The translations under genes and the position numbers were made by a program. Below the pieces are notes generated by a model that saw nothing but the letters and a program-made list of their open reading frames with translations, ran no database searches and was not told the origin of the DNA. A stretch of 64,000 nt of DNA, taken from contig NZ_KB235895.1 in NCBI RefSeq assembly GCF_000332135.1, positions 31,287 to 95,286 of the forward strand, read 5' to 3'. Below are positions 17,836 to 26,100 of this stretch, in pieces. This DNA comes from Anabaena sp. PCC 7108. GTDB lineage: Bacteria; Cyanobacteriota; Cyanobacteriia; Cyanobacteriales; Nostocaceae. Position 1 is the first letter of the stretch. Each line of letters begins with the position of its first letter.

Positions 17836-17896
17836 ACACCCCAATATCAAACAAATACAGCCTTGATTCAAGAAAATACTTGACTGATTGGGGTGT
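17836..17896. promoter_or_regulatory. Inverted repeat before the lysozyme-like gene
   Basis: ACACCCCAAT (17836-17845) and ATTGGGGTGT (17887-17896) form a perfect 10-bp inverted repeat ending 28 bp before the ATG at 17925. It may be a leader hairpin covering the ribosome site or an operator. Confidence 0.5.
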
Positions 17897-17924
17897 AGTT
17901 GTCGTCATTTAAAAACATTGAATT

Positions 17925-19844
17925 ATGAACAATTCAAAAAGATGGATATTTTTGCTCATTGTCATGAGTTTTATTATCTACAGTGTTACTGTGCAAGCTG
18001 CCAACAGTACATTGAATAATCGTAATCTGCCAACTCGAATTGTAGAAGTTGCTAATAGTCAATCTCGATTACCTGCTAACAAACTTTTACTACCAAACTG
18101 GCAGCAAATTTCTCTTAGTCAATTACCAGGTATCAATCAATCTGGTGCAATTGATGGCAGTCCATATAATGAAATATTAGGTTATAACTTGAGTCGAACT
18201 TGGACTGTAGGAATGACTCCTGATGAATATTTAAAATTGGGAGATATTAGTGAAGCATTGCAAGCAGAACAATTTTCTTTACAAGCTATTGCAGATATTA
18301 CATCTACTGATTTAACCAATGTCCCTTTGAGCGAATTTCCTCTAATTGAAGAACAAACATTGAGTCATTTAGCTAAAGTTGTTCCTCAATTAGCTCAAAT
18401 ACCAGTGAAAGATATTCAACCTGTTGCGGCTTTACTGAAAACTCAAGGAATTCAACCAGCAAATTTAACATTATCTCAGGTAATTAAACAGTACCAAATT
18501 GGACAAATGCAGCTGAAAGAAATTGACTTGACAAAATTTTCGCTAACTTCAATTCCCAATTTAGAAACAGTACCCATTCAAGATTTAACCAATTGGATGA
18601 ATAGCTTTGTCAAAAATATTCCAGGACTGGGACAAGTACCTTTAGGATTAATGCCTAATCCTATCAATGAAATTGGTAATTTAGTAATGCGAATTGATGC
18701 GGTTTATGGAACAACAGAAAATCGCCGTCAAAACACTATTTCTGGTTCAGACGTGCAAGGTTTTTCTGTACCTTGTACTCAAAAAGACTGTGCTTACGTA
18801 GAACTGGATAATTTAGAAAATGTGGGAAAAAGCGATCGCAATCAATTAGAAGGTAAGCAATGGATATCCGGTAAATACCAGGAGGTTGAGGGAGGTTGGG
18901 GCATACTCAAAGCAGTTAACAACGGACGAGAACCAACCGGACGTTTACCCTTTGGTAAAGCGTTTAAAGTTGTGGTAATGGAAACAGATGAAACCACAGA
19001 TACAGTAGATACGGCTTTATACTTTCGGTTCTGCGCTTGGAAGATGGGCTGCTCACCTTATTTTATCGGTCCGATTCCTTTTTTCAGCTATAAAGTGAAT
19101 GCTTTGATGTTTGTAGGTAATTTAGACAGTGGGAATGAGCAGAGTATAAATACTACTTCTATACCAACAGGTGCAAATAGAGAGGTGAAAGGTAATCTCA
19201 ATCAAAGTAATACAGTAACAAATCAAATTCATCCTTGCACATTTACCAGTAAAGGTCGCTCATTCATCAGTCAATCTTTTTACGGTGTTAATTTGCCATT
19301 ACTAGGAAACGCCATTGCCGAAATTGAAAGTGCTGGTAGTGGGGATTATCAAGCTGTCGGTGTGCATACCTGCGCTGATGGGGGTTTAAACTGTGGTCGA
19401 GGACTGGGACGGTATCAGTTCATGAGTTATAACCCCTATGCAGTGCGGTTAATTGCTACCAAGTCGGGAGGGGAAAAGTTTCTTAATCAGGTAAGACAAG
19501 GTTATCAACCTACTGAAGCTGAATTATTTGAGTTTTTTCCTCCTGCTGATCAGGATAGGGCATTTATGGCTGATATCGCCAATAAAATTCAAGTAACTCA
19601 AACGGAAATTGACCCGATTACAGGACAATTATTCACTGGTGAACGGCTGATTGAACGAGTAGCTCAAAAGCATTTTGGTGGTGATAATAGCAAAGTTGAT
19701 GCTAGTAGTTCTGATGTTTTTGGTCGTCTTAGTCTTAAAGATTATGGCAGAAAGGCTTTAGCTTTGTATAGCAATAATAACAGCAATAATGAAACTTTGA
19801 CTTGTATTCCTAGTTTAACTTCGAGATACATTAATGATAATTAA
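17925..19844 (+). CDS. Secreted protein with C-terminal lysozyme/transglycosylase-like domain
   Basis: 639 residues. N-terminal signal peptide or anchor (residues 6-25, WIFLLIVMSFIIYSVTVQA). Residues 60-260 show a loose repeating pattern of IPxxDL/LPxI segments. A Cys-containing beta-rich middle follows. From about residue 465, AIAEIESAGSGDYQAVG and GRGLGRYQFMSYNPY match the lysozyme-like fold, with Glu of the ESAG segment as likely catalytic acid. Peptidoglycan cleavage in the envelope is expected, as with VirB1-type enzymes of conjugation systems; no other conjugation gene is visible here. It contains a HIP1 site near 18833. Confidence 0.75.
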   Translation: MNNSKRWIFLLIVMSFIIYSVTVQAANSTLNNRNLPTRIVEVANSQSRLPANKLLLPNWQQISLSQLPGINQSGAIDGSPYNEILGYNLSRTWTVGMTPDEYLKLGDISEALQAEQFSLQAIADITSTDLTNVPLSEFPLIEEQTLSHLAKVVPQLAQIPVKDIQPVAALLKTQGIQPANLTLSQVIKQYQIGQMQLKEIDLTKFSLTSIPNLETVPIQDLTNWMNSFVKNIPGLGQVPLGLMPNPINEIGNLVMRIDAVYGTTENRRQNTISGSDVQGFSVPCTQKDCAYVELDNLENVGKSDRNQLEGKQWISGKYQEVEGGWGILKAVNNGREPTGRLPFGKAFKVVVMETDETTDTVDTALYFRFCAWKMGCSPYFIGPIPFFSYKVNALMFVGNLDSGNEQSINTTSIPTGANREVKGNLNQSNTVTNQIHPCTFTSKGRSFISQSFYGVNLPLLGNAIAEIESAGSGDYQAVGVHTCADGGLNCGRGLGRYQFMSYNPYAVRLIATKSGGEKFLNQVRQGYQPTEAELFEFFPPADQDRAFMADIANKIQVTQTEIDPITGQLFTGERLIERVAQKHFGGDNSKVDASSSDVFGRLSLKDYGRKALALYSNNNSNNETLTCIPSLTSRYINDN

Positions 19845-19985
19845 AACACTGGTAATTAGATTAGGAAATACAACATAATTCAGGATTAACAAATCAGAAA
19901 ATTAAGACGCTTAATATTTAATAGCGTAGCTTTATTGATGGCTTGAATACTTACGGTAATTTTTGCACTGAGTGAGGTTGTTTTT

Positions 19986-20714
19986 ATGACTAATTTATTT
20001 AGCCAGTCTATATCTTCAGAAGCAAATACAAAGCAAATACCTGATAATAATTTGCATTCAGAAAAGCAATTTGAGCAAGCAATAGCAGAAAGAGAAGTTG
20101 CTTCTTTATCAGCATCTTCTACCCAGTCTATACCACTGAAAACAACAGCATATCAATTACCACAACCTTCTATGAGAATACGTTACAGAGTGCATTGGTT
20201 TCGCATTGGTTTCAGTATCTTTTTGTTGCTTTCTATGATTTTGAGTTTAGTAGGGTGTAGCTTGAATGCTGCGACTATCAATTGGAAAAAAGCTGTTGAT
20301 GTTGTTTCTACTCCTGTTTTGGAACAAGTGATTAGAGATAATATCGAATTAAATACCAAAGCTGCTGCTGAAAATATACTGGTTTGGGATGTGGGAGTAA
20401 AAGATGGTAATTTCAGACTTTTTAATTTTAATACTCCAGAAGTTTGTGGTGCTTTGGGTTGTCTGTATGCTGGGTATTGGTTTAAATCAAATCAACCAAT
20501 TACACAGGTATTTTTGAGTTATCTAAATCCCAATTTACCACCAGGAAAGCAATTATTCGCCGTAGGAGAAACCAGGAATCAGCCCTTACCTTGTATTAAG
20601 GTACTGCAAACAGAAAAACAGCAACTACGGCAATTAAATTACTGCTTTAATGGTAATCGTTATCAAGTTGCAGATAGTCAACTTTTAGCAACTATAAATA
20701 AATCAATAAAATAA
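19986..20714 (+). CDS. Membrane or lipoprotein-like protein, partner of the lysozyme-like gene
   Basis: 242 residues. A polar N-terminal tail of about 70 residues is followed by one hydrophobic segment ending in a lipobox-like LSLVGCS (near residue 90). The segment is too far from the start for a normal signal peptide, so a type II membrane protein with the C-terminal 150 residues outside is more likely. Four cysteines in the outer part (CGALGC, CIKV, NYCF) could form disulfides. It lies 141 bp after the lysozyme-like gene in the same direction. No family recognised. Confidence 0.65.
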   Translation: MTNLFSQSISSEANTKQIPDNNLHSEKQFEQAIAEREVASLSASSTQSIPLKTTAYQLPQPSMRIRYRVHWFRIGFSIFLLLSMILSLVGCSLNAATINWKKAVDVVSTPVLEQVIRDNIELNTKAAAENILVWDVGVKDGNFRLFNFNTPEVCGALGCLYAGYWFKSNQPITQVFLSYLNPNLPPGKQLFAVGETRNQPLPCIKVLQTEKQQLRQLNYCFNGNRYQVADSQLLATINKSIK

Positions 20715-20811
20715 TAGTTTTTATTATTCAATAACCCATATTCAGCACTTAAGTCAGTAGTCAGTAGTATCATTCAACTACATTTTAAGAATATCTCAAA
20801 TTATAAAAATC

Positions 20812-21006
20812 GGCTCTTCGGTAGGTGTTATGCTGAATTTTTCATTAAAATCCAGAACTTGCCTTTAAAATCAATGCTTACAGGCTTTTGTCTACTAAAT
20901 TTAATAACCAAGCCGAAAATGTTAACAATAACGGCTGTTATTCTTACCCAGTAAGGATTTTTATCTCATTTGTAGACGTATTTAGCATAATAAGTAATGA
21001 AGAATC
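20812..21006. mobile_element. MITE copy D (ISL3-like ends) with perfect 8-bp target duplication
   Basis: Left end GGCTCTTCGGTAGGTGTTAT; right end reads inverted as GATTCTTCATTACTTATTAT. The element is 195 bp without a gene. The direct repeat TAAAAATC flanks it exactly at 20804-20811 and 21007-21014. ISL3-family elements make 8-bp duplications and have GGCTCTTC-type ends, so this is a non-autonomous derivative. Confidence 0.85.
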
Positions 21007-21021
21007 TAAAAATCTTTGGGA

Positions 21022-21424
21022 TTAAGTGAAAGGGTTAAGAAGGGGGATAGCACAACTATCAAAATCACGAATATTGCGTGTGACTAAAGTTACTTGATAG
21101 ATTTGGGCTGTAGCAGCAATCATCATATCAGCTTGGGTAACTGTTTTACCGCTTAACCTTTGTTGACCTCTGACCTCGTAATTCACCACAAAGTTTAGCA
21201 ATCTCAGCCGTAATAGGTAAGATTTGGCAATCATTTTTAATAAAGTTATCAAACCAATTTTGAATTCTTATATTAGGTTTTGATTTTAAAGCATAATGTA
21301 TTTCTTCCAAAGTAATTACACTAATATTTATCGAAGACAAGTTATTTACCCATGTTAAAACACCAGGATTAGGCTGAGGTCGCACTAATTTGCTAATGAT
21401 ATTAGTATCACACAAAAAAGTCAT
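21022..21424 (-). pseudogene. VapC-type PIN toxin broken by a 7-bp tandem duplication
   Basis: The N-terminal frame (21424 down to 21146) begins MTFLCDTNIISKLVRPQPNP and runs to CGELRGQ. The C-terminal frame (through 21022) continues QQRLSGKTVTQADMMIAATA with the PIN acid and the final strand LVTRNIRDFDSC. The break is a tandem TGACCTC at 21164-21170 and 21171-21177; removing one copy restores a single 132-residue PIN protein. The toxin is inactive in this state. Its antitoxin gene upstream is intact, the usual order of events when toxins decay. Reversion by slippage is possible. Confidence 0.85.
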
Positions 21425-21432
21425 TGTAGGTA

Positions 21433-21780
21433 TTAAAAAAACGAATTAGGACGGTCTTGACGAGAGGGAATTTCTAAGGAATAATCTTCTTCAATACAGA
21501 TTTGTTGGAGTTGCTTAATATCATCAGCTAACATCTTTGTTTGTTGAGCTTGTCCTAGATTGTCTTGGTTATAATTTAGAGAAACCTGAGATTGGTTTAA
21601 AAACTTTTGAGTTTTTGAAAGTGAATCAAATTTTAGTAACTGTTGAATTTGTTCAGCAGTCATGATACCATTCCGATAAGCTTCTATTGCTAAAGTTTCT
21701 AGGATCTTTTGGGGTAAGTCTTGCCAGTTCTGTTGGAGTTGGTTGCCAATATCTTCGGGAATCTCGATAGTGATTTGCAT
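21433..21780 (-). CDS. UPF0175/DUF2281-like antitoxin
   Basis: 115 residues. The N-terminus MQITIEIPEDIGNQLQQNW and the helix LETLAIEAYRNGIMTAEQIQ match the UPF0175-type antitoxins of cyanobacteria. The C-terminal 50 residues are Gln- and Asn-rich and probably bind the toxin. The PIN gene starts 8 bp after its stop, so this is its partner. Confidence 0.75.
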   Translation of the reverse strand: MQITIEIPEDIGNQLQQNWQDLPQKILETLAIEAYRNGIMTAEQIQQLLKFDSLSKTQKFLNQSQVSLNYNQDNLGQAQQTKMLADDIKQLQQICIEEDYSLEIPSRQDRPNSFF

Positions 21781-22192
21781 AATTATATTTTTTCCCTCTC
21801 ATCAGGATTAAACAGATATATCAGTTAGGACATTGTATTTGAATTCAAAGAGAACAGGGTACAGATAATAAATAGAAAAATGTCCTAACAATTTTATCTA
21901 TTGCTATACTACTATAATTCCCAACGTAAATTCAAGTAAGGAAATAACACAGATTACTAAATCTAGCATTCCTAGTCTAATTAAGTACAAAATTATCTGT
22001 GTTTATCTGCGTCCATCTGTGTTTAATTATTACTGCTTGTACCTCACTTGAATAGGAATTGCTATATTTTGTCTATTTACCTAAAAATGACTGTAAATAA
22101 AAATAAGGTCTGGCTTTTATAATCAGAAATCTACCATAGTTTTTGACTACAGTAGATTTTCTATTCAAAACAGATGATTTAATAGCATTGAA
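21781..22192. other. Intergenic with two inverted repeats
   Basis: No gene. TTAGGACATT (21825-21834) and AATGTCCTAA (21879-21888) are a perfect 10-bp inverted repeat. A second pair, ATTCAAGT near 21930 and ACTTGAAT near 22047, encloses a copy of the ATCTGTGTTTATCTGCGTCC phrase common between cyanobacterial genes. Confidence 0.55.
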
Positions 22193-23278
22193 CTACTCGT
22201 CATCGCCTTCAAAAACGAAATCATCATCGTCCAACTCCTTTTCTAAATCATCATCTTCATCCAGGAAATCATCGTCATCTTCAATTACTTGAATTTTCCG
22301 GGGTGGTTTAGTTGCTGTTTTGGATTTACGGACAGTTTGAGTTTTACTTTTATTCTTGTTTGGTGGTAAAACTTCCACCTCTACAGAAGTTGATTCTCCT
22401 GGTAAAGCAGGTAGAGATTGTGGTTCATTAAAACCAGCGATCGCATCATGTTGTTGCCAAACTAAACTTTTAGCTGCGGGTTTACCTAAATACAGTTGGG
22501 GGAAATTATCAACTGTAGGTTTGGTGTAAGCAACTGTTTTACAACAATTATGTTTATTCTTACCTTCACCTTCTTTAACTGCTTTAAACTCAACTTCCAG
22601 CACACCTAAACTGCGCCATTTATCACTTTTACCGCTAAATGGTACTTGGAAATAATCAGCAAATGTTTTCTCTAAGGAACGATAAAACTCCTCACGCACT
22701 GATTTAAAACTCCAGAGAGCTACATTTTTAAATCGGACTACAATAGGAGTAGTATGTAATGGTTTGTTTTTGTCATTCAGAAACATAATTGCGTGTTCTG
22801 AACACACATCCATTGTTCTTTTATCCAGACTATTTCTGTAGTCATCATAAAGTCCAACAAACGAACCACCCACATCTTCCACATCTGATTTATAACGGAT
22901 ATATTCTGGTGCAAAAGCTAAAACCAGTAACCGACCTTCAGTAATTAATAATCCGGTAACATCTTCAGTTAAAGTGACAGTAGTTAAGTCATCTTCTGTT
23001 GGCATTTCTATCCAACCAGCTTTTTCTAATTGGTCTTCTGGAATCAAAAGTCCAGCAGGTTTATCGTTAACGACAATGCCATAGGGAAGAAGTGGTTTAC
23101 GGACTTGGTTATAATTATCATTGAAGAGTTCTGGGTCTATTTCAAATTCGGTTTCTTCAAAGTCATAATCATCAGGTTCAGTTGCTTTAGCTTTGGTAGT
23201 TTTAGGTTTTGCAGCAGCAGTTTTGGGAGGAGATTGATTAGGGCGATGAGAGTTGTTTGTAAATTTTGATTTCACCAT
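22193..23278 (-). CDS. DUF5895 protein with acidic C-terminal tail
   Basis: 361 residues. The basic, Pro/Lys-rich head (residues 1-35) is followed by the DUF5895 domain (YGIVVNDKPAGLLIPEDQLE, EYIRYKSDVEDVGGSFVGLYDD). After a linker and a basic stretch (RKSKTATKPPRKIQ), the last 35 residues are almost all Asp and Glu, with scattered Phe and Val (DDDDFVFEGDDE). This layout, a DNA-binding-like body with an acidic tail carrying a hydrophobic anchor, resembles SSB-type proteins, but homology to SSB is not claimed. DUF5895 is known from cyanobacteria, often on plasmids; its function is not established. A HIP1 site is at 22437. Confidence 0.8.
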   Translation of the reverse strand: MVKSKFTNNSHRPNQSPPKTAAAKPKTTKAKATEPDDYDFEETEFEIDPELFNDNYNQVRKPLLPYGIVVNDKPAGLLIPEDQLEKAGWIEMPTEDDLTTVTLTEDVTGLLITEGRLLVLAFAPEYIRYKSDVEDVGGSFVGLYDDYRNSLDKRTMDVCSEHAIMFLNDKNKPLHTTPIVVRFKNVALWSFKSVREEFYRSLEKTFADYFQVPFSGKSDKWRSLGVLEVEFKAVKEGEGKNKHNCCKTVAYTKPTVDNFPQLYLGKPAAKSLVWQQHDAIAGFNEPQSLPALPGESTSVEVEVLPPNKNKSKTQTVRKSKTATKPPRKIQVIEDDDDFLDEDDDLEKELDDDDFVFEGDDE

Positions 23279-23489
23279 TGGACTGTATAAATATGATTGT
23301 CCAATGTCTGAGGCGTTAGCCTCTAAATTCAGTTATTGAGTTTGCTTAACGCTCGTTGTGATTTCAAGTTTGAAATTGCCGCAACGGCAAGGTGATGGTT
23401 GAAAATAGCAACGGCAAGATGATGGTTGAAATCATACTCGCTCTATAGAAGATTGGGAATTTCGCATTTTTTTGTTAAACACCCATTAC
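23279..23489. other. Intergenic with short direct repeats
   Basis: AACGGCAAG-TGATGGTTGAAA occurs twice within 60 bp (near 23383 and 23409). A palindromic GAGGCGTTAGCCTC at 23309 matches one in the neighbouring kinase pseudogene (near 24418). Confidence 0.5.
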
Positions 23490-24424
23490 TTACCAATTAC
23501 CAGATAAAGCCTTTAATGCCAACAAACCCGCCCCATAAGCTGGTTCATGGCGGGGATAAATCACATTTGCCAAAGAATACTGATGAATAATAGAGTTAAC
23601 AAATCTTTCCCGTAAGTTACATTTTCCCTGCCAGATGCTTCCGGTGGTGACTACTTCCACAACCTGGTTAGAATCAAAAATGTGATCAATAACTGTAGAA
23701 GTAGCTATTACCAATTCTTTAATAGCTTCATCAATAATACTATTAGCAATTTTATCACCTTCACTAGCTGCTTGATCAACAATTGGCGCTAAAGCTGCTA
23801 TTTCTTTTACACCCCATCCTTTTCGATATATCACCTCTATTAAGTTTTCCATGCTTTCCAGTCCAAGATGCTGTTGCAAATTCTCCACAAGACTTGTTGG
23901 TTTACCACGTCCATCATAGCCTTTAGTGCTACTTGCATTCCAGCAACAGCTATTTTATAGCCGCTACCTTCATCCCCTAAAATATACCCCCAACCACCGA
24001 CTCGTTTAGTTTCTCCTTGATGATTTCGTCCAAAAACAATAGAACCAGTTCCGGCTGCTACCACAATACCCACAGCATCACCAATTCCTCCTATTAAAGC
24101 AACTAAAGCATCATGACAAATAACAATATGAGATGGTTGTAATTCCCAGGTAATTGGTAGGATATCTTTGCTATTTTGCAATTGACTGACTATAGCTTTT
24201 ATTACTTCCATATCCTCTGGACGACTAACACCTGCTAAACCCAAACAAATAGCGATAATATTAATATTATTTATGTGATTAAAGGCTGTAATTGTTGCTT
24301 GATGAATTGCAGATTGAATTTGTTTTTGGGCGGCTGCTATACCAATACTTTGATAATTAGAAGCTCCTGCTTCACCTCTTCCTAGGCATTTATTGTTATC
24401 TATATCTGCCAATGAGAGAGGCAT
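23490..24424 (-). pseudogene. N-acetylglucosamine kinase (BadF/BcrA-family), truncated and frameshifted
   Basis: The first frame (24424 to 23840) starts inside the domain at LADIDNNKCLGRGEAGASNY and keeps VAAGTGSIVFGRN and GGWGYILGDEGSGY. The phosphate loop DGGGSKT that should come first is missing. Near 23915 the frame breaks: the second phase continues YDGRGKPTSLVENLQQHLGL and runs to a normal C-terminus (EPAYGAGLLALKAL). Two independent lesions make it non-functional. The truncated 5' end begins at the palindrome GAGGCTAATGCCTC, so repeat insertion or recombination may have removed the start. Confidence 0.85.
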
Positions 24425-24431
24425 TAGCCTC

Positions 24432-25091
24432 TTAAATGCTAACTTCAGAAATATTGTCTAAATTTATCATTGATGACGGTATTTCCTGATTTATTTGATT
24501 TGATTGGGCATCATTTTCTTGAGGTTGATTCAGGAGTTTAATTAACCATCTTTCAGTCTGCCGATGATACTTCTTGTTCCAACGTATATTTAATCTTTGG
24601 GGTGGTTTTACAGGGTCTAATGCTAAAATTACAAGCTGCATTTGCTTAGGAATAACTGAGTATTGAATAGTCGTAGTCCACAACTTTACCCGGTCTTGCC
24701 AGCTTAACTGAGGATGACGCACAGCCCATTCATAAAGTCTGGGAATACCTTGCTTAAAAGCTATATTTGTGGTGACTTGAACAAAGTAATTATCGTTATT
24801 TACTGTCAAAGGTGCAATGACGGCATTATCAACTAATAACTTTTTGCGAGTGTGAAAAAGTTCTGGTGCAAGTTCCTGTACTTGAGCAACCCATTGAGCA
24901 ATTTGAGGATGGGCATTTAATAAAGGTTCTATAGGTAGTTGTAAAAATAATTGTTTCATCAGCAAATGGAAGTTATCGGCAATAATAGAATCAACAGCAG
25001 AGTGATTTGGATGGTGTTTTTGATACGGAAATAAAAGTTGTTGCTGTGTTTTCTTAATTTGTTGAATGTCAGCCAGATTAATTATTGACAT
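24432..25091 (-). CDS. Unknown protein, 219 residues
   Basis: No family recognised. The N-terminal 90 residues are helical; the middle (LVDNAVIAPLTVNNDNYFVQ, TTNIAFKQGIP) is beta-rich; a basic C-terminal segment (RLNIRWNKKYHRQTERWLIK) ends in a polar tail. Its stop is 7 bp before the truncated kinase, so the truncation junction lies right here. Start ATG at 25089-25091. Same direction as the DUF5674 genes to its right. Confidence 0.6.
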   Translation of the reverse strand: MSIINLADIQQIKKTQQQLLFPYQKHHPNHSAVDSIIADNFHLLMKQLFLQLPIEPLLNAHPQIAQWVAQVQELAPELFHTRKKLLVDNAVIAPLTVNNDNYFVQVTTNIAFKQGIPRLYEWAVRHPQLSWQDRVKLWTTTIQYSVIPKQMQLVILALDPVKPPQRLNIRWNKKYHRQTERWLIKLLNQPQENDAQSNQINQEIPSSMINLDNISEVSI

Positions 25092-25251
25092 AGTTGGGAG
25101 AAAATTGCATCTCTCCCAGGCAGCGGTTAGCTGCTACTGTCTTTTCTAGTATTTTTTGTAATTACATTATTTCACTTTTTAAGCAATTGTTTATTCATTA
25201 TATATTCCACCTTTCTAGTTTAGTATGATTGTTAGTTTCTTGAGTTAATTA

Positions 25252-25611
25252 CTATGCAATAGATTCAGATAGTAAGCCTGACATATCTAACACTCGTTCA
25301 GACCAAATACCAGATTGTTCTGCAACTTCAGCCCGGACTTTTTCATCTGCCCAAATGTCATTCCAAGTTAATTCCCACATCGCTAACTGAACTTGAATAT
25401 TCACCAATTCCTCAGCTTGAACAGGTTCTATTTCGGCTGCTGTCCACTCAATAAACCACTTGGTTTCTGAAATTACACTTTTCACCGCTTCTTTATAAGC
25501 AATCTGAGAAAATGACTTAATTCGTGCTAAATTAGCCGCTATATGTCCTAAGCGATTTGGTATATTGTTGATTTGAAAGCGGGTTTGTTTTTCATTTAAA
25601 TTCTGGTTCAT
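25252..25611 (-). CDS. Small helical protein downstream of and coupled to DUF5674
   Basis: About 119 residues, all-helical by eye (RLGHIAANLARIKSFSQIAY, AEELVNIQVQLAMWELTWND). No family recognised. The ATG at 25611 lies 20 bp inside the end of the DUF5674 frame, so the two are translationally coupled. A GTG at 25617 is an alternative. It may be the partner in a two-gene module of the toxin-antitoxin type (inference from size and overlap). Confidence 0.65.
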   Translation of the reverse strand: MNQNLNEKQTRFQINNIPNRLGHIAANLARIKSFSQIAYKEAVKSVISETKWFIEWTAAEIEPVQAEELVNIQVQLAMWELTWNDIWADEKVRAEVAEQSGIWSERVLDMSGLLSESIA

Positions 25612-25942
25612 AACCACCTATTAATCTTTGAGTAATTTGTGTTACACGTTCTCGTATCGCTGGGTCTTGAATTATCATCGACCGATTATTTTGACTAGGC
25701 CGAATATTAATAATTGACTCGTAAGCCATTTTTTGCGTAAATGGTATCCAGTCTGCACCCCAAATGTCTTTCTGCTTGCTACCATCTTTCAATAATACTG
25801 CTTCGCACTCAGCGTGTAACTGTCCACCTCCCGCAAGAATCCCTTTTTCTATATCTACTGCTATTTTGATATAAACGTCCAAGGTTTGCAGCATTTCCTC
25901 AACTTGTTTTAGAGTCGCACGCTCCTTGATAATAAGTATCAA
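25592..25942 (-). CDS. DUF5674 family protein (TTG start)
   Basis: 116 residues. The segments IIKERATLKQVEEMLQTLD, VDIEKGILAGGGQLHAECE and KDIWGADWIPF are typical of the cyanobacterial DUF5674 family. The family start falls on a TTG at 25942, with GAGG 8 bp upstream; no ATG is nearby, so TTG is the likely start. It overlaps the following gene by 20 bp. Biochemical role unknown. Confidence 0.75.
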   Translation of the reverse strand: MILIIKERATLKQVEEMLQTLDVYIKIAVDIEKGILAGGGQLHAECEAVLLKDGSKQKDIWGADWIPFTQKMAYESIINIRPSQNNRSMIIQDPAIRERVTQITQRLIGGYEPEFK

Positions 25943-26039
25943 ATTTTTACCTCATTTCCCATATTGCTACAACTTTTTACGACACAACCATGAAATAAGA
26001 GGTTGATTGTTTTCGCTTTGCTATGATAACTTTTTTAAT

Positions 26040-26070
26040 CCTACCCTATGAGTACGTTGTTCAGGGTAGG
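26040..26070. terminator. Hairpin between the helicase and the DUF5674 gene
   Basis: CCTACCCT (26040-26047) and AGGGTAGG (26063-26070) form a perfect 8-bp stem, 31 bp past the helicase stop. The T-run lies on the upstream side (for leftward reading A-rich), so it may be a processing or attenuator hairpin rather than a classical terminator. Confidence 0.45.
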
Positions 26071-26100
26071 TATTTCAGCAAAATTAACAACTATAAAATG

